In this document: positions 1 through 6,264 of the stretch, one piece after another | Layout: each line of letters starts with the position of its first letter | Position numbering within the stretch: the first letter of the stretch is position 1 | Assembly (NCBI GenBank): GCA_963798445.1 | Contig: CAWCTH010000003.1 | Span: 1,612,001-1,676,000 of the forward strand | Source: DASXAI01 sp963798445 | Lineage (GTDB): Bacteria; Actinomycetota; Acidimicrobiia; Acidimicrobiales; Ilumatobacteraceae | DNA: 64,000 nt | Direction: 5' to 3' | The notes under the pieces: model-generated | Told to the model about the DNA's origin: nothing | What the model saw: the letters and a program-made list of their open reading frames with translations, nothing else | The model's database searches: none | Position numbers and translations under genes: made by a program

Positions 1-174
1 GTGACCGAGTTTCTCGATGACTGGTGGCGCCTGCGTGGCCGACCGAACGACGCCATCCGTGTCATTGGCTTCGTACCAGCTCACGTGCGCGAACCACGAC
101 GCCGTGCCGCCGGGTTTGACCCGGCGATAGACGGAACCACTCGTCTCGATGAGAGCGTACCAACGCCTGCTACC
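1..174 (-). pseudogene. possible tyrosine-integrase N-terminal fragment (runs off left edge)
   Basis: On the minus strand a reading frame opens after a stop at 175-177 and continues past position 1. It encodes a segment with GSVYRR, then GGTASWFAHVSWYEA, which resembles the N-terminal arm-binding region of phage and ICE tyrosine recombinases (usually GS-x-Y-R-x..W-x-A-x-V-x-W). It lies next to a partial tRNA attachment copy, where integrase genes normally sit. I see no ATG, GTG or TTG upstream of the motif in this frame, so it may be a decayed 5' end or a chance match. The bulk of the gene, with the catalytic domain, would lie outside the window. Confidence 0.3.
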
Positions 175-203
175 TCACTGCCCGTCACCGAAGACCATCA
201 TGA

Positions 204-260
204 GCTGGTCGTTCTTAGCGCCCCCGGCAGGATTCGAACCTGCGACACACGGTTTAGGAA
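204..260 (-). repeat. partial tRNA-Arg 3' half, attachment-site-like direct repeat (left copy)
   Basis: This 57-base segment matches 2745-2801 at every position except 217, which falls in the encoded CCA end. It contains the 3' acceptor strand, T arm, variable loop and the 3' side of the anticodon arm of the tRNA-Arg, and stops in the anticodon loop. There is no 5' half, so it is not a functional tRNA. Duplicated tRNA 3' ends that break at the anticodon loop are typical att scars of tyrosine-recombinase elements. Confidence 0.8.
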
Positions 261-434
261 GGGGTTGACCAGATCAGTGCGGAACCCCTCGGGGCACCGT
301 CTGGCCTGCTCAGCTCCGGCCGCCGTCGTCTCGAGCATCGGCTGGACGCAGCGAGCGACGCCACTTCGATGGGCAAGTCCCCAGGCCTGAGAGCGTTGCG
401 CCCGCGAGACCACGCGGAGATTCTGCCGCAGCGG
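261..434. other. short non-coding gap inside the tRNA-flanked segment
   Basis: Between the partial tRNA repeat and the small membrane-protein gene I see no recognisable gene, RNA or hairpin. Open frames here show no family resemblance and run through the tRNA remnant. Confidence 0.4.
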
Positions 435-704
435 TCAGACCGTCGACGGACCACCGGCTGCGGGCGCTTTTGGGATCGGAGATCGTCCCCCGTCCGGTTC
501 GGGGTAGATGCTCCTCGTCTCGGACCGTCGATTGCGCTGGTCGACCCAGTCACTGAGGTAGGCCTTGGGGAAGATCTTGATGATCGCCAAGGTCAGGTAG
601 AGCACGGTATTGACCGCAACAAAGGTTGTCAGGACAGCGAACCATTGGCTATGCACGATCGCCTCGGGCAAGAGAAGGCCGGCGAGGAGGTGGCCCCCGA
701 TCAC
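435..704 (-). CDS. small membrane protein coupled to the GT2 gene (89 aa)
   Basis: A short hydrophobic protein of unrecognised family. The start is GTG at 704, which overlaps the stop of the upstream glycosyltransferase (GTGA, 4 nt) and follows a strong GGAGGT ribosome site 6 nt upstream, so translation is probably coupled. Residues 1-16 and about 21-43 are hydrophobic (one or two membrane segments), followed by a charged, Pro-rich tail of about 40 residues. The pairing suggests an accessory membrane subunit of the polysaccharide synthase, but that rests on position only. It lies inside the tRNA-Arg-flanked segment. Confidence 0.6.
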   Translation of the reverse strand: MIGGHLLAGLLLPEAIVHSQWFAVLTTFVAVNTVLYLTLAIIKIFPKAYLSDWVDQRNRRSETRSIYPEPDGGRSPIPKAPAAGGPSTV

Positions 705-2242
705 GACGTCACCTCCGCTGGGAGATCCCGCTGATTGGCGCCATGGATGACATGACCCCATGTCGCCTTCCGAGCGAATGTAACGTCGAAGATGCCTTTC
801 ACGTAGACCACGTCGAGGTACATGTCGTAGACGAGCTCGGGGAACATCATCGCCGCAAGCAGTCGTGCCCGCCACCCACCACGCCAGGCACTGATCACCC
901 GGTCAACGATGAACACGCTGCCCACAGCCAGCCAGAAGGGGAACCAAACCCATCCATTGGTGGCCAACGCGGTCGCGATCATAAGCAGCCAGAACGAACT
1001 CAGTGCGATGACTGAGTAGCCGATGCCGACCTGCTGGGCCCAGTAGCGGAGCATCGTCGGCGCTGGTCCATAGGCGCCGAGGTTCTCGAGAGCGCCGCGC
1101 TGCCAGCGGAGGCGCTGCGTCCACAGGTTGCGCCACGTCGGCATGAGCTCGGTGACGACCCGGCAGCCGTCCGGCGACGCCATCAGGCCGCCGAGCGACT
1201 TCATGGCCAGCGTCAACTCGTTGTCCTCGGTGAGCGCGGCGGTGTCGTAGACGTCGCCGTGGATCCCTGGCAGGAGGCCGCCCCGGCTCTCAGCGACTGT
1301 TCGCAGCGCACGGGAGCGGAACAGCGACGCTGTGCCGGTCAACACAAACACCCGACCGCGCCGGCGGTTGATCTCCCGTGAGTAGCGCACGTACTCGTTG
1401 CGCTGGAGCTGCCCCAGGAGGCCATGCCCCTCCTCGCCGTAGAACAGACCGCCGATCGCCATGAGGGCCCGATCGCTGGTGAAGCGCTGGATGCCGGCGG
1501 CGAGGAAGCCGTCGTCGAGGACGGTGTCCGCGTCCATGCACATGACGACGTCGTTATCGCCCAGGCCGTCGAGGAGGCTGCGCAACGCCTGGTTCAGCGC
1601 ACCCGCCTTCCTCTGAGTGTTGTCGACGGTGACGAACACCTCGGCACCGTGCCAGAGTGCGATCGCTTCGGTGGCGTCGTTGCAGTTGTCGGCGATGACG
1701 ATGACGCGGTTTGGCTCGGGATTCTGGGCACGGAGGGAGTCCAACGTCGCCCCGATCGAGGCCGCCTCGTTGTGAGCAGGGACAAGGACAGTGACGGTGA
1801 CCGGTCCCCCGAAGACGCCGCGCGTCTCCGCCATGACGAGCTTGGGCGCAAGCAGCTTCGATTGGGTATCCGTCGAGCGGCGGGACCTATCCAGCACCAG
1901 GCGCTCGACGACCGCAACACCGGCGGCCAAGAGCAATCCGAGGCCAACGGCGCCCAAGGCGACGACGAGAGCAGGTGCCTGAGGGTCGTAGGCAACGTGC
2001 CACACGCCGAACAGCGCCATCGACTCGGGAGCCTGGTCGACGGAGGGCGCATAAGTCGAGGCCACCGCCCACAACAGCAGGGCACCGCCGACGGTGACGA
2101 AGGCGATGACCAATCCGACATACCGGCCCAGCCACCGACTCGCATGTCGGCGGTCACCAAATCGTACGCGCTGGTCAATCGATCGAGTTGTGGTGTCGAG
2201 TTCGGATGCTGGCGGCATCGCGGAGATCCCACTCACGCCCAT
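701..2242 (-). CDS. processive GT2 family glycosyltransferase (membrane polysaccharide synthase-like)
   Basis: Membrane-bound family 2 glycosyltransferase of the cellulose/hyaluronan/NodC type, expected to polymerise or transfer sugars from UDP-sugars at the inner face of the membrane. Counting from the ATG at 2242 there are two N-terminal membrane helices, then the GT-A domain with VLVPAHNEA, the DAD metal motif, the acceptor motif TEDNE and the QRLRW (QxxRW) motif of processive enzymes, then two or three C-terminal helices. The frame stays open upstream to 2446, but that part shows no family similarity. ATG at 2218 is an alternative start. The stop overlaps the 89-aa membrane gene. It sits between two tRNA-Arg copies, so it was probably acquired. 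Product unknown. Confidence 0.8.
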   Translation of the reverse strand: MGVSGISAMPPASELDTTTRSIDQRVRFGDRRHASRWLGRYVGLVIAFVTVGGALLLWAVASTYAPSVDQAPESMALFGVWHVAYDPQAPALVVALGAVGLGLLLAAGVAVVERLVLDRSRRSTDTQSKLLAPKLVMAETRGVFGGPVTVTVLVPAHNEAASIGATLDSLRAQNPEPNRVIVIADNCNDATEAIALWHGAEVFVTVDNTQRKAGALNQALRSLLDGLGDNDVVMCMDADTVLDDGFLAAGIQRFTSDRALMAIGGLFYGEEGHGLLGQLQRNEYVRYSREINRRRGRVFVLTGTASLFRSRALRTVAESRGGLLPGIHGDVYDTAALTEDNELTLAMKSLGGLMASPDGCRVVTELMPTWRNLWTQRLRWQRGALENLGAYGPAPTMLRYWAQQVGIGYSVIALSSFWLLMIATALATNGWVWFPFWLAVGSVFIVDRVISAWRGGWRARLLAAMMFPELVYDMYLDVVYVKGIFDVTFARKATWGHVIHGANQRDLPAEVTS

Positions 2243-2461
2243 CCCATCGGACGCGCGCCAGCCGACCTGAGGTCGCCACGTCAAGAACCCGGAGCGGAGG
2301 GCCAGCCAGGCGGGCACCAACACCTCGAAGCCAAGGACCAGCCACGCCACCCGCGTCTTGGCCCTACATCGCGAGCGTCGCCATCTCCGGCAGGAGAAAG
2401 TCTCCCTCGAAGACCAGGCGCGTTCCCGTCTCCAGGTAGTCGGCAATCACCGTACTGCGTG

Positions 2462-2709
2462 ATGAGCGCCGCCGGTCAGCCATGCGTCCTGCGCGCCACC
2501 GCGCCGTTCGTCTACGTCCGCCTCCCTGGCCCTGACAACGACCGATGTATGCCGGCTTCTACAGCAACGCCGATCTGAACTGGTGGGCCGACCGGATCCT
2601 CGAATGGGATCGCGACGGACTTGACGTCTACGTCTATTTCAACAACGACGACGACGGTAACGCCGTCCAGAACGCCCGCACGCTCCGAAACGTGCTCGCA
2701 CCGTACGTT
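2462..2709 (+). pseudogene. DUF72 (YecE-like) C-terminal remnant, frameshifted
   Basis: Two adjacent plus-strand frames together spell the C-terminal third of a DUF72 protein: first RATAPFVYVRLPGPDNDR (to about 2543), then, in another frame, YAGFYSNADLNWWADRI and DVYVYFNNDDDGNAVQNA. In intact members these are contiguous, so two extra bases near 2543-2547 break the gene. The N-terminal two thirds are missing; the upstream sequence is occupied by the divergent glycosyltransferase. The frame of the second piece then runs into the tRNA. This is a dead fragment left beside the attachment site. Confidence 0.7.
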
Positions 2710-2744
2710 GAAGATGAGTGCGGGTCCGCTCAAGGCCGGCAATC

Positions 2745-2801
2745 GCTGGTCGTTCTTGGCGCCCCCGGCAGGATTCGAACCTGCGACACACGGTTTAGGA
2801 A
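2745..2801 (-). repeat. attachment-site-like direct repeat, right copy (within tRNA-Arg)
   Basis: This is the intact-gene copy of the 57-bp repeat also found at 204-260. It covers the 3' half of the tRNA-Arg plus 12 bases of 3' flank and ends in the anticodon loop. The two copies bracket about 2.48 kb. Confidence 0.8.
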
Positions 2802-2832
2802 ACCGATGCTCTATCCCCTGAGCTACGAGGGC
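2757..2832 (-). tRNA. tRNA-Arg (anticodon CCT)
   Basis: On the minus strand the acceptor stem GCCCTCG (2832-2826) pairs with CGGGGGC (2767-2761), followed by discriminator G and an encoded CCA (2759-2757). The D arm is GCTC..GAGC, the anticodon loop is TTCCTAA giving anticodon CCT (reads AGG), and the T arm is GCAGG-TTCGAAT-CCTGC. The anticodon stem has four good pairs and one T-T mismatch at its outer end. The gene is intact and its 3' end faces the integrated segment. Confidence 0.92.
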
Positions 2833-2894
2833 GGGGCGCCCTGACGCTACTGCCGCCGCCGGCACCTCCCGCTGATGGCAACCCGACCAGAGTG

Positions 2895-2912
2895 TATTAG
2901 GGTCACCTAACG
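2895..2912 (+). promoter_or_regulatory. TTAGG-N4-CCTAA inverted repeat overlapping a putative leaderless promoter
   Basis: TTAGGGTCACCTAA at 2897-2910 is a perfect inverted repeat with 5-bp arms and a 4-nt spacer. It overlaps TATTAG (2895-2900), which could be a -10 box placed to start transcription at or near the ATG at 2913; there is no good ribosome site, so the mRNA may be leaderless. The arms resemble the TTAGG half sites of actinobacterial DtxR/IdeR boxes. A related repeat lies before efeO. Regulator identity is inferred. Confidence 0.5.
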
Positions 2913-3836
2913 ATGATCCTCGTCACCGGTGCCGCCGGCTTCATCGGCCATCGCCTGTGCGCCCGCCTCCTCGACGACGGCCACCACGTGACCGGCGTCG
3001 ACTGCTTCCTCGCCCTCTCCTACGACGCCGGCGTGAAGCGGGCCGCCGTCGCCCCGCTGCGCGCCCGGTCCGGCTTCACCTTCGTCGAGGCCGACCTGCG
3101 CCGTGACGACCTCGACCTCGCTGCCGTCGACACCGTCGTCCACCTGGCGGCGATGCCCGGCCTGCAACCGGGCCGCGCCGCCGACGAGGCCTACGAGTCC
3201 TGCAACCTCACGGCCACCCGCCGCCTCGTTGCCGCGGTCGGGCGCGCCAGTGTGGGCACGGTCGTGCACGCCTCCACATCCAGCGTCTACGGCGCGGTGG
3301 CCGACGGCGACGAGACCCAACCGACGAAGCCCATCTCCGCCTACGGGCGCTCCAAGCTGGCGGCGGAACTGATCATGCGCGACGCGGGCGCGGTCGTGCT
3401 GCGCTACTTCTCCGTGTACGGCCCGGGTCAGCGTCCCGACATGGCGTACCACCGCTTCTGTGAGGCGATGCTCCGAGGGCAACCCATCACCATCCACGGC
3501 GACGGCCGCCAGGAACGAGCCAACACCTACGTCGACGATGTGGTCGATGCCACCGTCGCGGCCGTGCGCCTCGGCCGCGCCGGCGAGATCTACAACGTGG
3601 GTGGCGCAGCGCCGATCCGCTTGCTCGACGCCGTGAGCGTGCTCGCCGACGCCATCGGCACCACGCCCGACGTTCGCCGCGCTCCCGTGCGTCCCGGCGA
3701 CCAGTGCATCACCCGGGCCGACACCACGAAGGCCCTCGGTCAATTGGGCTGGGCACCGACCACCCACCCCGCTGCCGGACTCCAGCGACAAGTGGCGTGG
3801 CATGTCGACCGCCGCCGCCACGCGTCCGCCGCCTGA
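2913..3836 (+). CDS. NAD-dependent epimerase/dehydratase (extended SDR, UDP-glucose 4-epimerase-like)
   Basis: A 307-residue extended short-chain dehydrogenase acting on nucleotide sugars in the cytoplasm. The Rossmann motif GAAGFIG (6-12) starts the protein, HLAAMPG follows at about 78, and the catalytic set is Ser122-124 with Tyr144-x3-Lys148. The length is normal for the family. The substrate cannot be read from sequence; UDP-glucose or UDP-glucuronate epimerases and dTDP-sugar enzymes are all possible. The ATG has only two bases between it and the upstream inverted repeat, which suggests a leaderless, regulated transcript. The gene stands alone on its strand, flanked by the tRNA-Arg and a repeat-bearing gap. 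Confidence 0.85.
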   Translation: MILVTGAAGFIGHRLCARLLDDGHHVTGVDCFLALSYDAGVKRAAVAPLRARSGFTFVEADLRRDDLDLAAVDTVVHLAAMPGLQPGRAADEAYESCNLTATRRLVAAVGRASVGTVVHASTSSVYGAVADGDETQPTKPISAYGRSKLAAELIMRDAGAVVLRYFSVYGPGQRPDMAYHRFCEAMLRGQPITIHGDGRQERANTYVDDVVDATVAAVRLGRAGEIYNVGGAAPIRLLDAVSVLADAIGTTPDVRRAPVRPGDQCITRADTTKALGQLGWAPTTHPAAGLQRQVAWHVDRRRHASAA

Positions 3837-3911
3837 GCCGACGTCGGCACGCGGGCGTCGCCGGTAGCTCGGACCGCAAGAGCCACGTCGGTTTGGGTGC
3901 GGATTCGGTCT

Positions 3912-3952
3912 TGGGTGCGAAATGCGTCGCTGGGCGACGTATCTCGCACCCA
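3912..3952. other. long imperfect hairpin downstream of the epimerase gene
   Basis: TGGGTGCGA (3912-3920) pairs with TCGCACCCA (3944-3952), and an inner stem GCGTCGC pairs with GCGACGT around a TGG loop, with three-base bulges between the stems. No U run follows on either strand, so it is not a textbook terminator. It could be a factor-independent stop for the epimerase transcript or a mobile palindrome. A second TGGGTGCG lies 19 bases upstream. Confidence 0.55.
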
Positions 3953-4001
3953 GACATCGCAGGCGGGATGCCCCTGACCGCGTCGAGCAAGGCGGCGTCG
4001 G

Positions 4002-4094
4002 CGCACCGAGAAGCAGACGCCCACCGACACCCGCCGCCGAGACACTCACCGAGCGTGGCGGTCCGGCCGGCACGGTCTCGGCGGGCGACGGCGC
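4002..4094 (+). repeat. dispersed intergenic repeat, copy A
   Basis: Shares three ordered blocks with 14122-14189 and 57081-57176: GCACCGAGAAGC, then CTCACcgAGCGTGG, then CACGGTCTCG followed by CGGGCGAC-like sequence. All three copies lie between genes on the plus strand. No reading frame is conserved between copies. Confidence 0.55.
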
Positions 4095-4162
4095 CGCCGC
4101 GGACCGTGCCCATCGACACCGAACGCCCACGGCAAGCCCAGCCCTAAAGTTCCGCGGGGGGC

Positions 4163-4504
4163 GTGCCGATAGAAACAGGCGTGCTCAGCACCGCGAGCCT
4201 GGACGCCGACCTCCACGACCTGTCGTGCGTCCTCGAACGAGAGGCCCGGCTGCTCGTCGTCACGGAGGCGGCGCCCGGTCCGGCCGCCGCCGAGGCGCTC
4301 CGTCGCCTGCGCCGCGAAGAGCTGCACCGCGCGCTGATCGTGGCCGACCTGGGCGTAGCGCTGGCCATCGGCCCCGATCCCCTGTGGCACGACCTCATCG
4401 CGGCGGTCCCGGACGGGTGGGCGGCGGCACTCGTCGCCCACTCGGCCCGGCTTCAAGAATCCCGTGCCCTCCCACCCTCCCTGCGTGACTTCCTGGAATC
4501 TTGA
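4163..4504 (+). CDS. hypothetical protein (113 aa)
   Basis: I do not recognise the family. The frame has the strong G/C third-position bias of real genes nearby and starts with GTG at 4163 after a GGGGGG run; GTG at 4181 is an alternative start. The product is soluble-looking, rich in Ala, Leu and Arg, mostly helical by composition, with no signal peptide, cysteine or membrane segment. It ends at the -35 box of the peroxiredoxin gene, 61 bases before that start, so the two may be partly co-transcribed. Confidence 0.5.
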   Translation: MPIETGVLSTASLDADLHDLSCVLEREARLLVVTEAAPGPAAAEALRRLRREELHRALIVADLGVALAIGPDPLWHDLIAAVPDGWAAALVAHSARLQESRALPPSLRDFLES

Positions 4505-4532
4505 CACAAAGGGTCGGATTTCCGGCAGACTG
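4501..4532 (+). promoter_or_regulatory. putative peroxiredoxin promoter
   Basis: TTGACA at 4501-4506 is a consensus -35 box. A weak -10 (CAGACT, 4526-4531) follows after 19 bases. The element overlaps the stop codon of the preceding gene and lies about 30 bases before the peroxiredoxin ribosome site AGGAG. The -10 match is poor, so assignment is tentative. Confidence 0.35.
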
Positions 4533-4565
4533 TCCTGGCAACCAACCACGTTCCAGGAGACGCAC

Positions 4566-5201
4566 ATGGCCATCCGACTCGGTGACGAGGCCCCCGATTT
4601 CACCGCTGACACCACCGACGGCAGCATCAGCTTCCACGAGTGGCTCGGCGACAGCTGGGGCATCCTGTTCTCCCATCCCAAGGACTTCACACCGGTCTGC
4701 ACGACCGAGCTGGGCTACGTGGCCAAGCTGAAGCCCGAGTGGGACAAGCGCGACGTCAAGGTGATCGGCCTGTCGGTCGACTCCTCGGAGAACCACGACA
4801 AGTGGTCCGACGACATCGAAGAGACCCAGGGCACGAAGGTCAACTTCCCGCTCATCAGCGACCCTGACAAGAAGGTCTCCGACCTCTACGACATGATCCA
4901 CCCGAACGCCAGCGACACGGTGACCGTGCGCACGGTGTTCGTGGTCGGGCCGGACAAGAAGGTCAAGGCCACCCTCACCTACCCGCAGTCGGCCGGCCGC
5001 AACTTCGACGAGATCCTGCGCCTGGTGGATTCGCTCCAGCTCTCCGCCGGCTACAGCGTGTCGACGCCGGTGAACTGGAAGGAAGGCGACGACGTCATCA
5101 TCGTGCCGTCGGTGTCCGACGACGACGCCAAGGCCAAGTTCCCGAAGGGCTGGAAGACGGTGAAGCCCTACCTGCGCCTCACCCCGCAGCCCAACAGGTA
5201 G
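4566..5201 (+). CDS. 1-Cys peroxiredoxin (Prx6 type)
   Basis: Thiol peroxidase that reduces hydrogen peroxide and alkyl hydroperoxides in the cytoplasm. The peroxidatic motif is FTPVCTTE with Cys45 and Thr42, and an Arg in TVRTVF (about 127) completes the site. There is no other cysteine in the 211 residues, so it is a 1-Cys enzyme that needs an external thiol. The C-terminal extension (about 160-211, with PVNWKEGDD and PKGWK) is typical of the Prx6 group. The ATG at 4566 follows AGGAG by 7 bases; the frame is open further upstream, but that part is non-homologous. Confidence 0.93.
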   Translation: MAIRLGDEAPDFTADTTDGSISFHEWLGDSWGILFSHPKDFTPVCTTELGYVAKLKPEWDKRDVKVIGLSVDSSENHDKWSDDIEETQGTKVNFPLISDPDKKVSDLYDMIHPNASDTVTVRTVFVVGPDKKVKATLTYPQSAGRNFDEILRLVDSLQLSAGYSVSTPVNWKEGDDVIIVPSVSDDDAKAKFPKGWKTVKPYLRLTPQPNR

Positions 5202-5217
5202 CTCCCAATCTCCTAGG

Positions 5218-5769
5218 TCACCCCGACGCGGCCCCTCGGGCCTGCGCCTCCACCCACGCCCGCACGGGCGGGGCCAGGAAGTGCAGATGCTCGAGGGGTC
5301 GTTCGCGTATCAGGGTGGCTGACACTGGCACCGCCGTGCGCGACGGGTCCACCCCGACGGCGCGCGCCCCGAAGCGACGGGCGATCTCGTCGCCGTAGGG
5401 CTCCGACGAGAACACCACCGTGGGACCGTCGCCGTCGAGCGGCCAGCGCGAGCGGAACAGGGCCATCCAGCGCTCCCACAGCTCCTGATCGTCGAAGTCG
5501 GTCGGGAGATCGTGGCGCACCTCCACCACGGTCACGTCGGGATGCAAGTCAGCCAGCCACTGGGCCCGCAGTTCGCCGGGCACGGGCTCGCCGTCGCGCG
5601 TGTTCACCATCACGACCAGATCGTCCACCTGGCTGGCAGCGGCGTCGATCATGAAGCTGTGCCCGAGGTGGGGCGGGCAGAACCGCCCGACGATCAGGCC
5701 CCTACGCCAACCCGGCTGCCGCGGACCGGGAGCATCGTCGTCGTCGGCGCTGGCCTCGCCCGCGGTCAC
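5218..5769 (-). CDS. NMN adenylyltransferase-like nucleotidyltransferase (NadR/NadM-type)
   Basis: A 183-residue cytidylyltransferase-fold protein. After a short acidic N-terminus, GRFCPPHLGH (28-37) gives the HxGH ATP-binding motif, and the C-terminal SATLIRERP matches the ISGTxIR-type motif of NMN adenylyltransferases; SSEPYGDEIARRFGA resembles NadR. It probably makes NAD from NMN and ATP, or a related nucleotide; other adenylyl acceptors cannot be excluded. The GTG start overlaps the stop of the CBS gene upstream (GTGA), so the two are coupled. It converges on the peroxiredoxin gene with only 16 bases between them. Confidence 0.8.
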   Translation of the reverse strand: MTAGEASADDDDAPGPRQPGWRRGLIVGRFCPPHLGHSFMIDAAASQVDDLVVMVNTRDGEPVPGELRAQWLADLHPDVTVVEVRHDLPTDFDDQELWERWMALFRSRWPLDGDGPTVVFSSEPYGDEIARRFGARAVGVDPSRTAVPVSATLIRERPLEHLHFLAPPVRAWVEAQARGAASG

Positions 5770-6200
5770 CGACCGGATTGTATGTACTCGACCAGGGCCA
5801 GGTTCTCGTCGACCAGCTCGTGGACCCGGTGCTTCACCACGTCACCGATGCTCACGATGCCGGTCAGCCGGCCGTCCACCACGACCGGCACATGGCGCAC
5901 ACGGCGCTCGGTCATGACCGCCATGAGCGAGTCGACCTCGGCGTCGGGCGCGCAGGTGACGACCTCGGCCGTCATGAGCTCGCTGACCAGCACGTCCAGC
6001 ACGTCCGGACCCTGGCGGTGCAGCGCCCGCACCACGTCGCGCTCGGACACGATGCCGGCGATGTGCTCGCCGTCGTCTGTCACGACGAGGGCACCCACCC
6101 CATGTTCGGCCAGCGCCGCCAGCACCTCGCTGACCGTGGCGCCGGGTTCCACCGTGGCGACGAAATCGCCCTTCTCGCGAAGCAGACCGCTGATGCGCAC
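5766..6200 (-). CDS. CBS-domain pair protein
   Basis: A stand-alone tandem CBS protein of 144 residues. The first CBS (about 8-60) has GALVVTDDGEHIAGIVSERDVVRAL and the second (about 73-125) has RHVPVVVDGRLTGIVSIGDVVKHRV. Such pairs bind adenine nucleotides (AMP, ATP, NAD, SAM) and act as energy or redox sensors. The GTG at 6200 lies 7 bases after AGGGGG. It sits between a nucleotide cyclase regulator and an NMN-adenylyltransferase-like enzyme, so all three genes on this strand involve adenine nucleotides. Confidence 0.9.
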   Translation of the reverse strand: MRISGLLREKGDFVATVEPGATVSEVLAALAEHGVGALVVTDDGEHIAGIVSERDVVRALHRQGPDVLDVLVSELMTAEVVTCAPDAEVDSLMAVMTERRVRHVPVVVDGRLTGIVSIGDVVKHRVHELVDENLALVEYIQSGR

Positions 6201-6264
6201 ACCCACACCCCCTGATCGTGGTGGGCTACCGCCGCCACTATCGCGCGCGACGTCGACGGGTCGG

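Noticed and set aside
1..390. Open plus frame with the peptide APGRIRTCDTRF
   Set aside because: This is a translation through the tRNA remnant; the same peptide appears at 2760 from the true tRNA, so it is not a gene.
2243..2446. 68-residue upstream extension of the GT2 gene
   Set aside because: The frame is open, but the residues are low complexity and unlike the family; ATG 2242 gives a normal N-terminus.
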